Shown one piece after another: positions 18,791 through 27,992 of a DNA stretch of 64,000 nucleotides. The notes beneath the pieces are model-generated. The model saw nothing but the letters and a program-made list of their open reading frames with translations, had not been told where the DNA came from and did not search any database. Source of the DNA: Nguyenibacter vanlangensis (GTDB lineage Bacteria; Pseudomonadota; Alphaproteobacteria; Acetobacterales; Acetobacteraceae); contig NZ_CP152276.1 of NCBI RefSeq assembly GCF_038719015.1, positions 816,001-880,000 on the forward strand, given 5' to 3'. The position numbers and the translations under genes are program-made. The stretch's first letter is position 1, and the number at the start of each line of letters is the position of its first letter.

Positions 18791-19330
18791 GAGATTCTCC
18801 GAAACGACGCGTGCGGGACGATGTCACCGGCCGCGACCGGCGCCGCCGGGGCGGCAGCATGCGGCCCCGCGCGTCGGCAATGGGGGACGAAACGAAATAC
18901 GCTGAAAAGCACCGGCAGTAAAACAAATGGAGTCGAAACGACGCCGTCATGCCGCCCGCCGGGCCCAGTCATCCGTGCCCTGTCATCCGCGCGGAACCAC
19001 ATGATCCCCCTTGCTGTTTTTCCCTGGAGCAATATTCGGAACAATATTCGCCCGATAGCAGGTGCCCGGTGGCAGGTGCCCAGCGGCAGGTGCATGACGC
19101 TGGTCTTTTCGTTTCTAGCCATCCCCGGCAGGTTCCGGCGCATCATCTCTGCGCGAGGGGGCACGCCGCCCCGCCCCGTCCCATCAACCCGCTGCAACGC
19201 GGGACGGCGCGCGGGACGCCGGCCGGATTTCGAATACGCCTGTATGGAACAGCTTCCGTTCAAACGCGCGATCGTCCCGGAACGGAAACGGGATATACCG
19301 GCTCCGCATGGCTGGCAGACAAAGAGCGCA
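18791..19330. other. 540-base non-coding region between mqo and msrQ
   Basis: No credible gene is visible on either strand: the open frames here have no ribosome binding site and no recognisable protein. Bases 18890-18935 are A-rich and may hold the mqo promoter. A duplicated CAATATTCG lies at 19030 and 19042, and a three-copy 14-base repeat with GCAGGTGC lies at 19058-19093. Confidence 0.5.
19058..19093. repeat. 14-bp tandem repeat, three copies
   Basis: GCAGGTGC begins at 19058, 19072 and 19086, a constant 14-base period, in otherwise non-coding DNA between mqo and msrQ. Confidence 0.8.
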
Positions 19331-19936
19331 TCATCGCGAAAGCGCGGCCCTGCGCCGCATGCCGGCGGGCAGGACGCGCCACGCCAGCAGCAGGGCGACG
19401 GCCAGCGCATAGGCCAGCGTCTCCGGCCGCAGGACCTTGAAGGACAGGATGAAATGAATCGCGGCACAGCACGCCGCCGGATAGACCCAGCGATGCAGCG
19501 CGCGCCAGCGCGGCCCCAGCCGCCGGATCGACCAGCGGTTGGACGTGGCCGCCAGGCCGGCCAGGACCAGAAACGCGACCATGCCCAGAATGACGAAGGG
19601 CCGTTTTTCGACATCGGCCAGCAGCACCGGAAAATCGAACCCCTGGTCCAGCCCGACATAGGCCGTCAGGTGGAACAGCGCGTACCAGAAGGCCAGCAGC
19701 CCCAGCGCACGGCGATAGCGCAGCAGGTTGATGCCCGCGATCTCGCGCAATGGCGTGACGCACAGCGACAGGATCAGAAAGCGCAGCGCCCAGAGACCCA
19801 GCATGCGCAGAAAGGCATTGACCGGATCGGCACCCAGCCGCCCGGTCGCCCCCATCGCGAATGCGACCGACGCGGGCATCAGCCCCGCGACATACAGGGC
19901 GGCCCGTATCAGGCCGGGCGAGAGGCGGCGCGCCAC
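19331..19936 (-). CDS. msrQ: MsrQ, heme b membrane subunit of periplasmic methionine sulfoxide reductase
   Basis: MsrQ passes electrons from the quinone pool to MsrP so that oxidised methionines in periplasmic proteins can be repaired. The 201-residue product has about six membrane helices. Heme-ligand histidines are placed as in the ferric reductase-like family, in YALFHLTAYV and in RWRALHRWVYP, with AAIHFILSFK. It starts with GTG at 19936, two bases beyond the msrP stop, so the pair is one transcription unit. Confidence 0.92.
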   Translation of the reverse strand: MARRLSPGLIRAALYVAGLMPASVAFAMGATGRLGADPVNAFLRMLGLWALRFLILSLCVTPLREIAGINLLRYRRALGLLAFWYALFHLTAYVGLDQGFDFPVLLADVEKRPFVILGMVAFLVLAGLAATSNRWSIRRLGPRWRALHRWVYPAACCAAIHFILSFKVLRPETLAYALAVALLLAWRVLPAGMRRRAALSR

Positions 19937-19938
19937 CG

Positions 19939-20895
19939 TCAGAAATTGCGCCGCAGGTCCATGCCGGCATACAGGCCGGCCACCTGCTCGGCATAGCCGT
20001 TAAACGGCAGGGTCGGCTGCCGCGCCGCACCGAAGAACCCGCCCCTGGCCCCGATCGGGCGCTCGGTCGCCTGGCTCCAGCGCGGGTGATCGACTGCGGG
20101 ATTGACGTTGGCATAGAACCCGTACTCGTCCGGCGCGCGATCGTTCCACGCGGTGCGGGGCCGCGTTTCGGTCAGGCGGATGCGCACGATCGACTTGATG
20201 CCCTTGAACCCGTATTTCCACGGCACCACCAGGCGGACCGGCGCGCCGTTCTGGTTGGGCAGGGTCCGGCCGTACAGCCCCACCGCCAGGATCGTCAGCG
20301 GATGCATCGCCTCGTCCAGCCGCAGCCCCTCGGCATAGGGCCAGTCCAGCACATGCAGCATGCTGTCCTGGCCGGGCATTTCTGCGGGACGCAGCACCGA
20401 TTCGAAGGCGACATATTTCGCGCTGCCCAGCGGCTCGACCTCCTTCAGCAGGTCGGCCAGGGCAAAGCCGATCCAGGGGATGACCATCGACCACGCCTCG
20501 ACACAGCGCATGCGATAGAGGCGCTCCTCCAGCGGGCGGGCCAGCAGCGCGTCGATGTCGTAGGTGCGCGGCCTGGCCACCAGCCCCTCGACCCGGACCG
20601 TCCACGGGCGGGGATGGAAATCGCCCGACCGTTCCGCCGGGTCGGTCTTTTCAAGCCCGAATTCGTAGAAATTATTGTAATGCGTGGCGTCCTGGAACGG
20701 CGTGGGCGTCAGCCCGGTGCCCGACAGCGCGCCCGGCGCGGCGCGCAGGGGATCGGCCCACGCGCCGCGCGGCGCGCCCGCAAGCCAGGCGGCTCCGCCG
20801 GCCAGCCCCGCCGCCAGCGTGGCGCGACGCGACAGATAAGCCCCCTCGGGCGTGATGTCGGAGGCAGCGGGACGCGGATAGTCAAAGAGGCGCAT
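19939..20895 (-). CDS. msrP: MsrP, periplasmic methionine sulfoxide reductase molybdenum subunit
   Basis: MsrP is a molybdopterin enzyme that reduces protein methionine sulfoxide in the periplasm. The 318-residue product has a twin-arginine signal ([16 protein letters not shown]) cleaved near residue 48. The molybdenum-ligating cysteine lies in [15 protein letters not shown], and [20 protein letters not shown] is present in the C-terminal half. The ATG at 20895 is preceded by GGAG. A much longer frame runs upstream through the divergent dehydrogenase gene and is a shadow. It works with msrQ directly downstream. Confidence 0.95.
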   Translation of the reverse strand: MRLFDYPRPAASDITPEGAYLSRRATLAAGLAGGAAWLAGAPRGAWADPLRAAPGALSGTGLTPTPFQDATHYNNFYEFGLEKTDPAERSGDFHPRPWTVRVEGLVARPRTYDIDALLARPLEERLYRMRCVEAWSMVIPWIGFALADLLKEVEPLGSAKYVAFESVLRPAEMPGQDSMLHVLDWPYAEGLRLDEAMHPLTILAVGLYGRTLPNQNGAPVRLVVPWKYGFKGIKSIVRIRLTETRPRTAWNDRAPDEYGFYANVNPAVDHPRWSQATERPIGARGGFFGAARQPTLPFNGYAEQVAGLYAGMDLRRNF

Positions 20896-21006
20896 GGGTC
20901 GGGCTCCGGCAACGATGATCCGTCCATGGCTGCCCCATGGCGTGACTTCATCCATCCTGTCCGGCACTCTGTGCCCGACGGAACGAAAAAAGGAAGGACC
21001 GAAATC

Positions 21007-21906
21007 ATGTCCGACGACAATGACGGAAAGGGAACGGTCGAAAAGGGAACGGTCGGCTTCATCGGCTTCGGCGCGATGGCCAGCCGCATGGGCCGGCATG
21101 TGCGCGAGGCCGGCTATCGGATCGTGGCCTATACGCCCTCCGGCAAGGGCGGAGACGGCACGACCCCGTTCCTGCCCACGGCCCGCGCCGTGGCCGAGGC
21201 CGCCGGCACCGTGATCGCCTGCGTGCCCGACGACGAGGCGCTGGAGGCGTCGATGTACGGCGAATCGGGTGCCCTGGCCGGCATGGGGGCCGGGACGCTG
21301 CTGATCAATGCCAGCTCGGTGTCGCCCGAAGCGGCGCTGGCACTGGCCGATGCCGGGGCGCGCCGGGACGTGGCGGTGCTGGACGCGCCGGTTTCGGGCA
21401 GCACGCCCGAGGCCGATGCCGGCGCGCTGGTGATCATGGTCGGCGGTACGGCGGCGGATGTCGCCCGAGCCCAGCCTATCTTCGACGCGATCGGCAAGGC
21501 GACGATCCATGCCGGCCCGTCGGGCAGCGGCGCGAAGCTGAAGCTGGTGGTCAACGGGATCATGGGCGCGACCCTGGCCGCGGTGGCCGAGGGCGTGGCC
21601 TATGGCCTGGCCGCGGGGCTGGATCGCGACATGCTGTTCGACACACTCGATTCCGTGGCCGTGATCTCGCCCCATCACAAGCGCAAGCTGAAGGCCGCCC
21701 GCGCCGGCGACTTCACGCCGCAATTCCCGACCCGGCTGATGCAGAAGGACATGCGCCTGCTGCTCACCGACGCGGCGCGGCTGGCGGCGCCGGCGGTCAC
21801 GGTGGCGGCGGCGACGCAATTGCTGTCCCTGACCCGGCGCGCCGATGCCGACGCCGATTATTCGGCGCTGTTCGCGGTCCTGGAGCAGATCGTCACGTCA
21901 CCCTGA
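21007..21906 (+). CDS. NAD(P)-dependent beta-hydroxyacid dehydrogenase (3-hydroxyisobutyrate dehydrogenase family)
   Basis: The 299-residue product has the Rossmann start [13 protein letters not shown]. The substrate-binding motif is [14 protein letters not shown] (usual form DAPVSGG), and the catalytic lysine region is [23 protein letters not shown] lies near the C-terminus. Family members oxidise 3-hydroxyisobutyrate, tartronate semialdehyde, glyoxylate or succinate semialdehyde; the sequence does not decide which. It starts at 21007 after AAGGAAGGA, is divergent from msrP, and ends 3 bases before a convergent gene. Confidence 0.9.
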   Translation: MSDDNDGKGTVEKGTVGFIGFGAMASRMGRHVREAGYRIVAYTPSGKGGDGTTPFLPTARAVAEAAGTVIACVPDDEALEASMYGESGALAGMGAGTLLINASSVSPEAALALADAGARRDVAVLDAPVSGSTPEADAGALVIMVGGTAADVARAQPIFDAIGKATIHAGPSGSGAKLKLVVNGIMGATLAAVAEGVAYGLAAGLDRDMLFDTLDSVAVISPHHKRKLKAARAGDFTPQFPTRLMQKDMRLLLTDAARLAAPAVTVAAATQLLSLTRRADADADYSALFAVLEQIVTSP

Positions 21907-21909
21907 CGG

Positions 21910-22800
21910 TCAGATCCGGCCGCTGAGCATGGCCGCCATGACGGCCAGCCGGTCGCCCAGGCCGCGTCCGGCCGCCCGCCTTCCATCGGGACGCGCCAGG
22001 TCGCGGCGCGCCAGCACCCCCGGCAGGGCGGCGGCGCGGCTGTCGCGTCTCAGCCGAACCGGCAGCGCCTGCGCCAGGAAGGCCCGCCCCTCCTCGCGCA
22101 GGCGCACCCGCAGCGGGTCCAGAAGCCCCGGCGGCGCGCCGTTGCGCAGCGCCTCGCGCGACAGGCCGATCGCCTGCAGGGCGGTATCGGGCAAGGGGCA
22201 GCGGCCCGCCGCCAGCACGATGTCGAGATGGCGCAGCAGGCCGCCCGCGCCATAGGCGGCGCCCAAGGCCTCGATCCGCTGCAGCGCCACCGGGTCGCCC
22301 AGGCCGGCACGCTGGGCGATGGCGACCTGCACCCCTCCTGCCCCGCCGCGCATCGCGGCCCGCCAGGACGGCCAGTCGGTCAGCCCCTCGGCTTCGGCCT
22401 CGCGGGCATCGAGAATCCGCAGCAGCGTCCGGCGCAGGGCGGGCGCCCGGGCCAGGGCGGCGCGCAGGCCGGGCGCGACCTCATGCGGGTGGGCGGCGCC
22501 CTCGATGATTTCACGCCACCATTGCAGCCGGATCAGCCCGGCCATCGGGCCGGCGACCGACCAGGACTGCATGCCCGTCAGCGCGCGGACGGATTCGTGA
22601 TTGAACGCGATCACGCTGAACGCATCCTCGCGCACCGGCTCGGGCAGGAACAGGGCGCAGAAAAACCGGTCCGGGTCCGATCGCCGCGCGATCGCGCCGC
22701 AAAGCGACAGCCCGTGCGACAGCCCGTCGCCACCCGCCCCCGCGTCCCGCTCCGCGCGTATCGCCGTATCCACCGCCGCTATGTCCATCATCCGGGCCAT
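21910..22800 (-). CDS. Squalene/phytoene synthase-fold protein, NDUFAF6-like
   Basis: The 296-residue product has the isoprenoid synthase fold pattern: FFCALFLPEPVREDAFSVIAFN, then GLIRLQWWREII and AYGAGGLLRHLD. However, the two aspartate-rich DxxxD catalytic motifs of true squalene or phytoene synthases are not there; the equivalent positions read FNHES and RHLDIV. This matches the group related to mitochondrial NDUFAF6, a complex I assembly factor, rather than a hopanoid enzyme. No terpenoid genes are adjacent. The function is therefore inferred only. The start could also be 9 or 12 bases further in. Confidence 0.75.
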   Translation of the reverse strand: MARMMDIAAVDTAIRAERDAGAGGDGLSHGLSLCGAIARRSDPDRFFCALFLPEPVREDAFSVIAFNHESVRALTGMQSWSVAGPMAGLIRLQWWREIIEGAAHPHEVAPGLRAALARAPALRRTLLRILDAREAEAEGLTDWPSWRAAMRGGAGGVQVAIAQRAGLGDPVALQRIEALGAAYGAGGLLRHLDIVLAAGRCPLPDTALQAIGLSREALRNGAPPGLLDPLRVRLREEGRAFLAQALPVRLRRDSRAAALPGVLARRDLARPDGRRAAGRGLGDRLAVMAAMLSGRI

Positions 22801-23105
22801 GATGCATGCAGATGCCGCGCGCCGCGCGGAAGCACAAGCACCGCATGGACGGGCGGCCCGGTCATATGTCCGTCATATGTCCGTCACTTGACGCATCCCG
22901 CCGGCCCTCATAGCTCTGATGGGCGGCGATTTTCCGCTTCTGCCCCAGGCGGACCGGACAGGGATCGCCTCGCGACGGATCGACGGACCCGCGCCGGATT
23001 GTTAGGTTGGCGCGCATCGTCGCGCGAGTCCGGCCTCCGACATTCGCACGCTGATTTCGGAGATCGGCAGGCCGCTCGGTTATTGACTGCTACAGGAGAA
23101 CGTCC
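22801..23105. promoter_or_regulatory. 305-base divergent spacer upstream of sodB
   Basis: This spacer has no gene. A duplicated GTCATATGTCC (22861 and 22872, period 11, with a third partial copy at 22883) lies near the left gene. A GC-rich region follows, and a ribosome binding site CAGGAGA lies just before the sodB ATG. Promoters for both divergent genes must lie here, but I cannot place them reliably. Confidence 0.4.
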
Positions 23106-23714
23106 ATGGCTTTCGAACTCCCCTCTCTTCCGTTCCAGACCAACGCGCTGGCGGCGCGCGGCATGTGCCAGGAAACGCTGGAACTGCATCACGGCAAGCA
23201 CCATCAGGCCTATGTCACGGCCCTGAACGGGTTCGTGGAAGCGAAGCCCGAACTGCAGGGCAAGTCGCTGGAGGAGATCATCCTGGCGGTCAAGGGCGAT
23301 CCCGCCGTGGCCCCGGTGTTCAACAATGCCGGCCAGCACTGGAACCATATCCTGTTCTGGCAGAACCTGTCGCCGGCCGGCGGGACGATCCCCGGCGCGC
23401 TGGAGGCCAAGATCGTCGAGGATTTCGGCAGCGTCGACGCCTTCAAGACCGCTTTCAAGACCGCGGCCACCACGCAGTTCGGCTCGGGCTGGGCGTGGCT
23501 GGTGCTGGGCGCGGACGGCAAGCTGGCGGTGACCAAGACGGCCAACGGCTCCAACCCGCTGGCCGAAGGCCAGGGCAAGGCGCTGCTGGGCCTGGATGTG
23601 TGGGAACATTCCTACTATCTCGATTTCCGCAATCGCCGCCCGGACTACATCACCAATTACCTGGACAAGCTGGCGAACTACGAATTCGCCGAGGCGCAGC
23701 TCAAGGCCGCCTGA
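23106..23714 (+). CDS. sodB: Superoxide dismutase (iron type)
   Basis: SodB dismutates superoxide to hydrogen peroxide and oxygen in the cytoplasm. The 202-residue product has His28 in ELHHGKHHQAY, the second ligand in AGQHWNHILFW, and the Asp/His pair in DVWEHSYYLDF. The Gln two residues before the HWNH tryptophan is the position that marks Fe-type enzymes. It has a good ribosome binding site (AGGAGA). A strong stem-loop terminator follows and is shared with the convergent sugar porter. Confidence 0.96.
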   Translation: MAFELPSLPFQTNALAARGMCQETLELHHGKHHQAYVTALNGFVEAKPELQGKSLEEIILAVKGDPAVAPVFNNAGQHWNHILFWQNLSPAGGTIPGALEAKIVEDFGSVDAFKTAFKTAATTQFGSGWAWLVLGADGKLAVTKTANGSNPLAEGQGKALLGLDVWEHSYYLDFRNRRPDYITNYLDKLANYEFAEAQLKAA

Positions 23715-23738
23715 TCGGCCGGCCTGGCGCAAGCGACG

Positions 23739-23769
23739 AAAAACCCGGCCGGACGGCCGGGTTTTTTTA
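23739..23769. terminator. Bidirectional intrinsic terminator between sodB and the sugar porter
   Basis: AAAAACCCGGCC-GGAC-GGCCGGGTTTTTTT forms a perfect GC-rich hairpin with a T tract on the plus strand (for sodB) and an A tract that becomes T on the minus strand (for the galactonate operon). The sugar porter stop codon lies inside the T tract. Confidence 0.92.
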
Positions 23770-25215
23770 TGAAGCCGCCCGATGATCGGGCGCCGGGCCG
23801 GCCGCGCCGCGCCCGATCATCCGCAGCCGTACGCCGGACATCAGGTTGCGCTCGATCCCCTCCAGGGTCAGGCCTTTCGTCTCGGGCACGAACAGGATGA
23901 CCAGGATGACGAACAGCGCGTTCAGCGCGGCATACATCCAGAATGTCCCCGCCCGCCCCAGATGGTCCAACAGGCTGAGGAACGACGCCCCGACGATCAT
24001 GTTGGCGATCCAGTTCGTGACGGTGGAGCAGGCGATGCCGAAATCGCGGCTTCGCAAGGGCTGGATTTCCGAACACAGCACCCAGACCAGCGGCCCCGCC
24101 GAGAAGGCGAATCCCGCCACGAAGCTCAGCAGCACCCCGACCGCGGCCACCTGGCGCACCCCGTACTGTGCGCCGCCGCCGAGAATGCCGCCCAGCACCG
24201 TCAACGACAGGCTCATGACCACCAGGCCGCAGATCAGGATCGGCCGCCGCCCCCAGCGATCGACCAGCCAGATCGCCAGGAAGGTCGCCAGCACGTTGAC
24301 CGCGCCGGCGCTCGCGGTACCCCACAGCCCGGCATGTTCGGGAAAGCCCGCCAGGCCGAAAATGCGCGGTGCGTAATACATCACCACGTTCACGCCGCTG
24401 AATTGCTGGATGCATTGCAGCATGACGCCCAGAAAGACCGCGCGGCGGACATTGCGGTCGGCCCGGAACAGCGCGAAGCCGTTGCCGCCGCCGCGGCACT
24501 GGGCGTCGATCTCGTTCAGTTCGTCGGCCACGCCGCGCACCGGACCGCGCAGTTCCAGCAGCGCGCGCCGCGCCGCGTCGCGCTTGCCGCGCAGCACCAG
24601 CCAGCGCGGGCTGTGCGGCAGGAACAGCACGCCGATCAGAAAGACCACCGCCGGAAACGCGACCACGCCCAGCATCCAGCGCCACGCATCGAAATAGGAA
24701 AACAGCGCGTTCGAAACGAAGGCCGCCAGGATGCCGATCGTGACCATCAACTGATAGACCGAGATCATGGCACCGCGATGCGCGGGATCCGAGACCTCGG
24801 CAATATAAAGCGGCGCGGTAAAGGTCGAGACCCCGACCGCCAGGCCCAGCACGATCCGCGCGACGATCAGCACGCCGACCGAACCGGCCAGCGCGCAGGA
24901 CATCGAACCGCAGATGAACAGGCTGGCGCCGATGATCAGCGTGCGCTTGCGTCCCCAGACGAAGGACAGCCGGCTGGCGACGGGCACGCCCAGGGCGGCG
25001 CCCAGCATCATCGCCGCGACGATCCATTCCTCCTGGACCTGCGTGGTGCTGAATTCCTGGGCGATCAGGCCCAGCGCGCCGGAAATGACGCCGATATCCA
25101 GCCCGAACATCAGCCCCGCGACAGCGGCCAATCCGGCAACCAGGCCGGCGCGGCCGGCAACCGATTGCTTCAGATGCCCGGTCCCTGACGACGCGGCAGA
25201 TCCGTACACATGCAT
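23767..25215 (-). CDS. Sugar:H+ symporter, MFS sugar porter family (GalP-like)
   Basis: This 482-residue inner membrane protein has twelve predicted membrane helices. Sugar porter signatures include GLMFGLDIGVISGAL in helix 1, WGRKRTL after helix 2, LPHSPRWLV after helix 6, the substrate region QQFSGVNVVMYYAPRIF in helix 7, DRWGRRP, and VPETKG at the end. It resembles E. coli GalP/XylE. As last gene of the dgo operon it most likely brings in galactose or a related aldose; that substrate is inferred from context. Confidence 0.9.
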   Translation of the reverse strand: MHVYGSAASSGTGHLKQSVAGRAGLVAGLAAVAGLMFGLDIGVISGALGLIAQEFSTTQVQEEWIVAAMMLGAALGVPVASRLSFVWGRKRTLIIGASLFICGSMSCALAGSVGVLIVARIVLGLAVGVSTFTAPLYIAEVSDPAHRGAMISVYQLMVTIGILAAFVSNALFSYFDAWRWMLGVVAFPAVVFLIGVLFLPHSPRWLVLRGKRDAARRALLELRGPVRGVADELNEIDAQCRGGGNGFALFRADRNVRRAVFLGVMLQCIQQFSGVNVVMYYAPRIFGLAGFPEHAGLWGTASAGAVNVLATFLAIWLVDRWGRRPILICGLVVMSLSLTVLGGILGGGAQYGVRQVAAVGVLLSFVAGFAFSAGPLVWVLCSEIQPLRSRDFGIACSTVTNWIANMIVGASFLSLLDHLGRAGTFWMYAALNALFVILVILFVPETKGLTLEGIERNLMSGVRLRMIGRGAAGPAPDHRAAS

Positions 25216-25299
25216 CTTGCCCCCTCTGCACCCGATCTTAACGAGATATAGCGGGTCCGGTTCATCCCGGCCAAGCCGGCTTGGGGCACGGCCGGCACG

Positions 25300-26136
25300 T
25301 CAGACCCATCCCCCGTCGACGATGAAGTCCTGCCCGGTGCACATGCGGCTGTCGTCGGCGGCCAGGAACAGCGCCATGCGCGCGATGTCCCCGGGCCGCA
25401 CCCGGCCCGGCAGGCACTGGGCGCGGTCTATCTCCTTCTCGCCCTCCGGCGTCACCCACAGGCGCAACTGGCGTTCGGTCATGACCCAGCCGGGCACCAG
25501 CGCATTCACCCGGATCCGGAACGGACCCAGTTCCCGCGCCAGGCTGTTCACCAGCCCTTTGACCGCCGCCTTGGCGGTCGCATAGACCGGATAGCCGGCA
25601 TTTTTCTGCATCCATCCGGTCGAACCCAGGCAGATGATCGAACCGCGCCCCATCTGGCGCATGCCGGGCGCCACCGCCTGGGCCGCGAAGAACTGGGCGC
25701 GGATATTCACCGCCGACAGGCTCTCCCACAGCGCCTCGTCGACCTCGTCCAGCGTGTGGCGCTGGTCATATCCGGCGTTGTTCAGCAGGATCTCGACCGG
25801 CCCGTTCGCCCGTGCCGCATCCGCGACGGCCCGGCGCAGAGCCGCGACGTCGGCCAGGTCGCAGGACAGGAACAGCACGTCCCGGCCGTTCGCACGCAGC
25901 GCCTCGGCCAGACGCGCGCCAGCCGCCCCATCGCGGTCGAGGAACGCGACCCGCGCGCCCTGGCCGGCAAAGGCCCGGACCAGCGCCTCGCCGATGCCGC
26001 TGGCCCCGCCGGTGACCAGCACCGAACGGCCGACAAGGCTGGGATAATGCGCGAAGGCGCCGGCATCGGCGCCCGCATCCGCATCCTGGTGCGCGGCCCC
26101 GGACATCGCCAAGCCTGACATCGCCAAGCCTACCAT
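25300..26136 (-). CDS. Short-chain dehydrogenase, probable aldose 1-dehydrogenase
   Basis: The 278-residue product is a classical [14 protein letters not shown] binds the cofactor, NNAGYD follows, and the catalytic Ser precedes YATAK with the Tyr/Lys pair. RDRDG-type Asp after strand 2 (FLDRDG) suggests NAD preference. Lying between dgoD and a sugar porter, it probably oxidises D-galactose (or L-arabinose/D-fucose) to the lactone, feeding galactonate to dgoD. Three in-frame ATGs at 26136, 26121 and 26106 lie in a 15-bp repeat, so the start is ambiguous. I use the first, which overlaps the dgoD stop. Confidence 0.85.
   Translation of the reverse strand: MVGLAMSGLAMSGAAHQDADAGADAGAFAHYPSLVGRSVLVTGGASGIGEALVRAFAGQGARVAFLDRDGAAGARLAEALRANGRDVLFLSCDLADVAALRRAVADAARANGPVEILLNNAGYDQRHTLDEVDEALWESLSAVNIRAQFFAAQAVAPGMRQMGRGSIICLGSTGWMQKNAGYPVYATAKAAVKGLVNSLARELGPFRIRVNALVPGWVMTERQLRLWVTPEGEKEIDRAQCLPGRVRPGDIARMALFLAADDSRMCTGQDFIVDGGWV
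26104..26133. repeat. 15-bp tandem duplication carrying alternative start codons
   Basis: CATCGCCAAGCCTGA and its near copy (26104 and 26119) place ATG codons 15 bases apart in frame at the start of the sugar dehydrogenase gene and abut the dgoD stop at 26130. The duplication multiplies possible translation starts. Confidence 0.85.
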
Positions 26137-27278
26137 TCCGCGAACGACCCGTCGCGATGGCGCCAGATCGGATTGCGCCAGCGATGGCCCTCGGCCGCGC
26201 GGGCGCGGACATAATCCTCGTTGATCTCGATCCCCAGGCCCGGACCGGCCGGGATGTCCACATGCCCGTCCCGATAGGCGAAGACCGCCGGGTCGGTCAG
26301 GTAATCCAGCAGGTCGTTGCTCTGGTTGTAATGGATGCCCAGGCTCTGCTCCTGGATGAAGGCGTTGTAGCACAGCGCGTCAAGCTGCAGGTTGGCCGCC
26401 AGCGCGATGGGGCCCAGCGGACAATGCAGCGCCACCGCGACGTCATAGGCTTCGGCCATCGCCGCGATCTTGCGGGTTTCGGTGATGCCGCCGGAATGGG
26501 ACGGGTCGGGCTGGATGATGTCCACGCAGCCCTGCTCCAGCACCCGCTTGAAATCCCAGCGGGAAAACAGGCGCTCGCCCAGCGCGATCGGGATCGACGT
26601 GTGTTTGGTGATTTCGGGCAGGTCCTCCAGATGCTCGCTCAGGACCGGCTCCTCGATGAACATCAGGTCGAACGGTTCCAGCTCCTTGGCCAGCACCTTG
26701 GCCATCGGCTTGTGGACCCGGCCGTGGAAATCGACGCCGATCCCAAGATAGGGCCCGGCCTCCGCGCGGATCGCGGCGACGCGGGCGATCACCGCGTCCA
26801 CCTTGCCGTGGCTGTCGACATATTGCAGTTCTTCGGTCGCGTTCATCTTGATCGCGGTAAAGCCGCGATCGACGACGGCGCGCACCGCTTCGGCCGTATC
26901 CGCCGGCCGGTCGCCGCCGATCCAGGAATAGACGCGGATGCGATCGCGCACGCGGCCGCCCAGCAATTCATGCACCGGCACGCCGAAGGCGCGCCCCTTG
27001 ATGTCCCACAAGGCCTGGTCGATGCCGGCGACAGCGCTCATATGCACCGCGCCGCCGCGATAGAAGCCGCCGCGATAGAGCACCGTCCAGTGATCCTCGA
27101 TCCGGAACGGGTCCTTGCCGATCAGGTAATCCGCCAGCTCGGCCACCGCGGCGGCCACCGTGTCGGCGCGCCCCTCGACCACCGGCTCGCCCCAGCCGCT
27201 GATCCCCTCGTCGGTCTCGATCTTCAGAAACAGCCAGCGCGGCGGCACCTGGAACGTGGTCAGCTTCGTGATCTTCAT
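26130..27278 (-). CDS. dgoD: D-galactonate dehydratase
   Basis: DgoD is an enolase-superfamily enzyme that dehydrates D-galactonate to 2-keto-3-deoxygalactonate. The 382-residue product aligns with E. coli DgoD from memory over its whole length, from [20 protein letters not shown] to [12 protein letters not shown]. The metal ligands are present in GVDFHGR, FIEEPV and ALGERLFSR. The catalytic histidines lie in DFHGR and [14 protein letters not shown]. It sits between dgoA and a sugar dehydrogenase on one strand. Confidence 0.97.
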   Translation of the reverse strand: MKITKLTTFQVPPRWLFLKIETDEGISGWGEPVVEGRADTVAAAVAELADYLIGKDPFRIEDHWTVLYRGGFYRGGAVHMSAVAGIDQALWDIKGRAFGVPVHELLGGRVRDRIRVYSWIGGDRPADTAEAVRAVVDRGFTAIKMNATEELQYVDSHGKVDAVIARVAAIRAEAGPYLGIGVDFHGRVHKPMAKVLAKELEPFDLMFIEEPVLSEHLEDLPEITKHTSIPIALGERLFSRWDFKRVLEQGCVDIIQPDPSHSGGITETRKIAAMAEAYDVAVALHCPLGPIALAANLQLDALCYNAFIQEQSLGIHYNQSNDLLDYLTDPAVFAYRDGHVDIPAGPGLGIEINEDYVRARAAEGHRWRNPIWRHRDGSFAEW

Positions 27279-27349
27279 GTCCGTTTCCGATCTTCCCGAT
27301 CTTCGAGTCTTCGCGTCTCGATTTTTCGTTTTTCAGGACGTCTCCGGCC

Positions 27350-27982
27350 TCAGGCGCCGGGCATGCCGGCCAGCGCGCCGACGAACCGCCGCGCCGCTTG
27401 CGCCACCTCGGCGGCCGGCTGCCCCGCCCGGTACAGCGCCGAACCCAGCCCGAACCCGGCGGCACCCGCCGCCCGGTACGGCGCCATCGTCTCGGGCGTG
27501 ATGCCGCCCACGGGCAGGAAACGCGTCCCGGCGGGGAACACGCTGCGCCATGCCTTCAGCGCCGCCGTGCCCAACTGCTCGGCCGGGAACAGTTTCAGCG
27601 CCGTCGCACCGGCCGCGAGTGCTGCGAACCCCTCGGTCGGGGTGGCGACGCCGGGCGTGCAGTCCAGGCCCGCCGCGCGCGCGGCGCGGATGACCGCGAC
27701 GTCCCCATGGGGCATGACGATCAGGCGCCCGCCCGCGTCGGCGACCTGCGCCACCGCCGCCTCGGACAGCACGGTCCCGGCGCCGATCAGCGCCTTCCGG
27801 CCGAAACGGTCCTGCAGCAGGCGGATGCTGCGCAGGGGCTCGGGCGAATTCATCGGCACCTCGATGATGGTGAATCCCGCATCGACCAGGGCCGCGCCGA
27901 TCTCCAGCACCTCGTCCGGACGGACGCCGCGCAGGATGGCGATCAGCGGGCAGGCGCGCAGCGCGTCGTCGAATGTCGGCAC
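27350..27982 (-). CDS. dgoA: 2-dehydro-3-deoxy-6-phosphogalactonate aldolase
   Basis: DgoA splits KDPGal into pyruvate and glyceraldehyde 3-phosphate. The 210-residue product is a class I aldolase of the KDPG/KDPGal family. The catalytic Glu lies in IIEVPMNSPEPL, GAGTVL follows, and the Schiff-base Lys lies in ALKLFPAE. PVGGITPE and GFGLGSALY form the phosphate site. The NSP and FGLGSALY features favour KDPGal over KDPG aldolase, in keeping with neighbours dgoK and dgoD. The 71-base gap to dgoD holds a short GATCTTC repeat. Confidence 0.95.
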   Translation of the reverse strand: MPTFDDALRACPLIAILRGVRPDEVLEIGAALVDAGFTIIEVPMNSPEPLRSIRLLQDRFGRKALIGAGTVLSEAAVAQVADAGGRLIVMPHGDVAVIRAARAAGLDCTPGVATPTEGFAALAAGATALKLFPAEQLGTAALKAWRSVFPAGTRFLPVGGITPETMAPYRAAGAAGFGLGSALYRAGQPAAEVAQAARRFVGALAGMPGA

Positions 27983-27992
27983 CGTTCTCTCC

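Noticed and set aside
20896..21819. A long upstream extension of msrP into the neighbouring dehydrogenase gene
   Set aside because: The extension is antisense to a clear NAD-binding protein. MsrP has its own ATG with ribosome binding site and Tat signal at 20895.
21910..22800. Calling this gene squalene or phytoene synthase for hopanoid synthesis
   Set aside because: The catalytic aspartate motifs are missing and no other hopanoid genes are nearby, so only an NDUFAF6-like label is supported.
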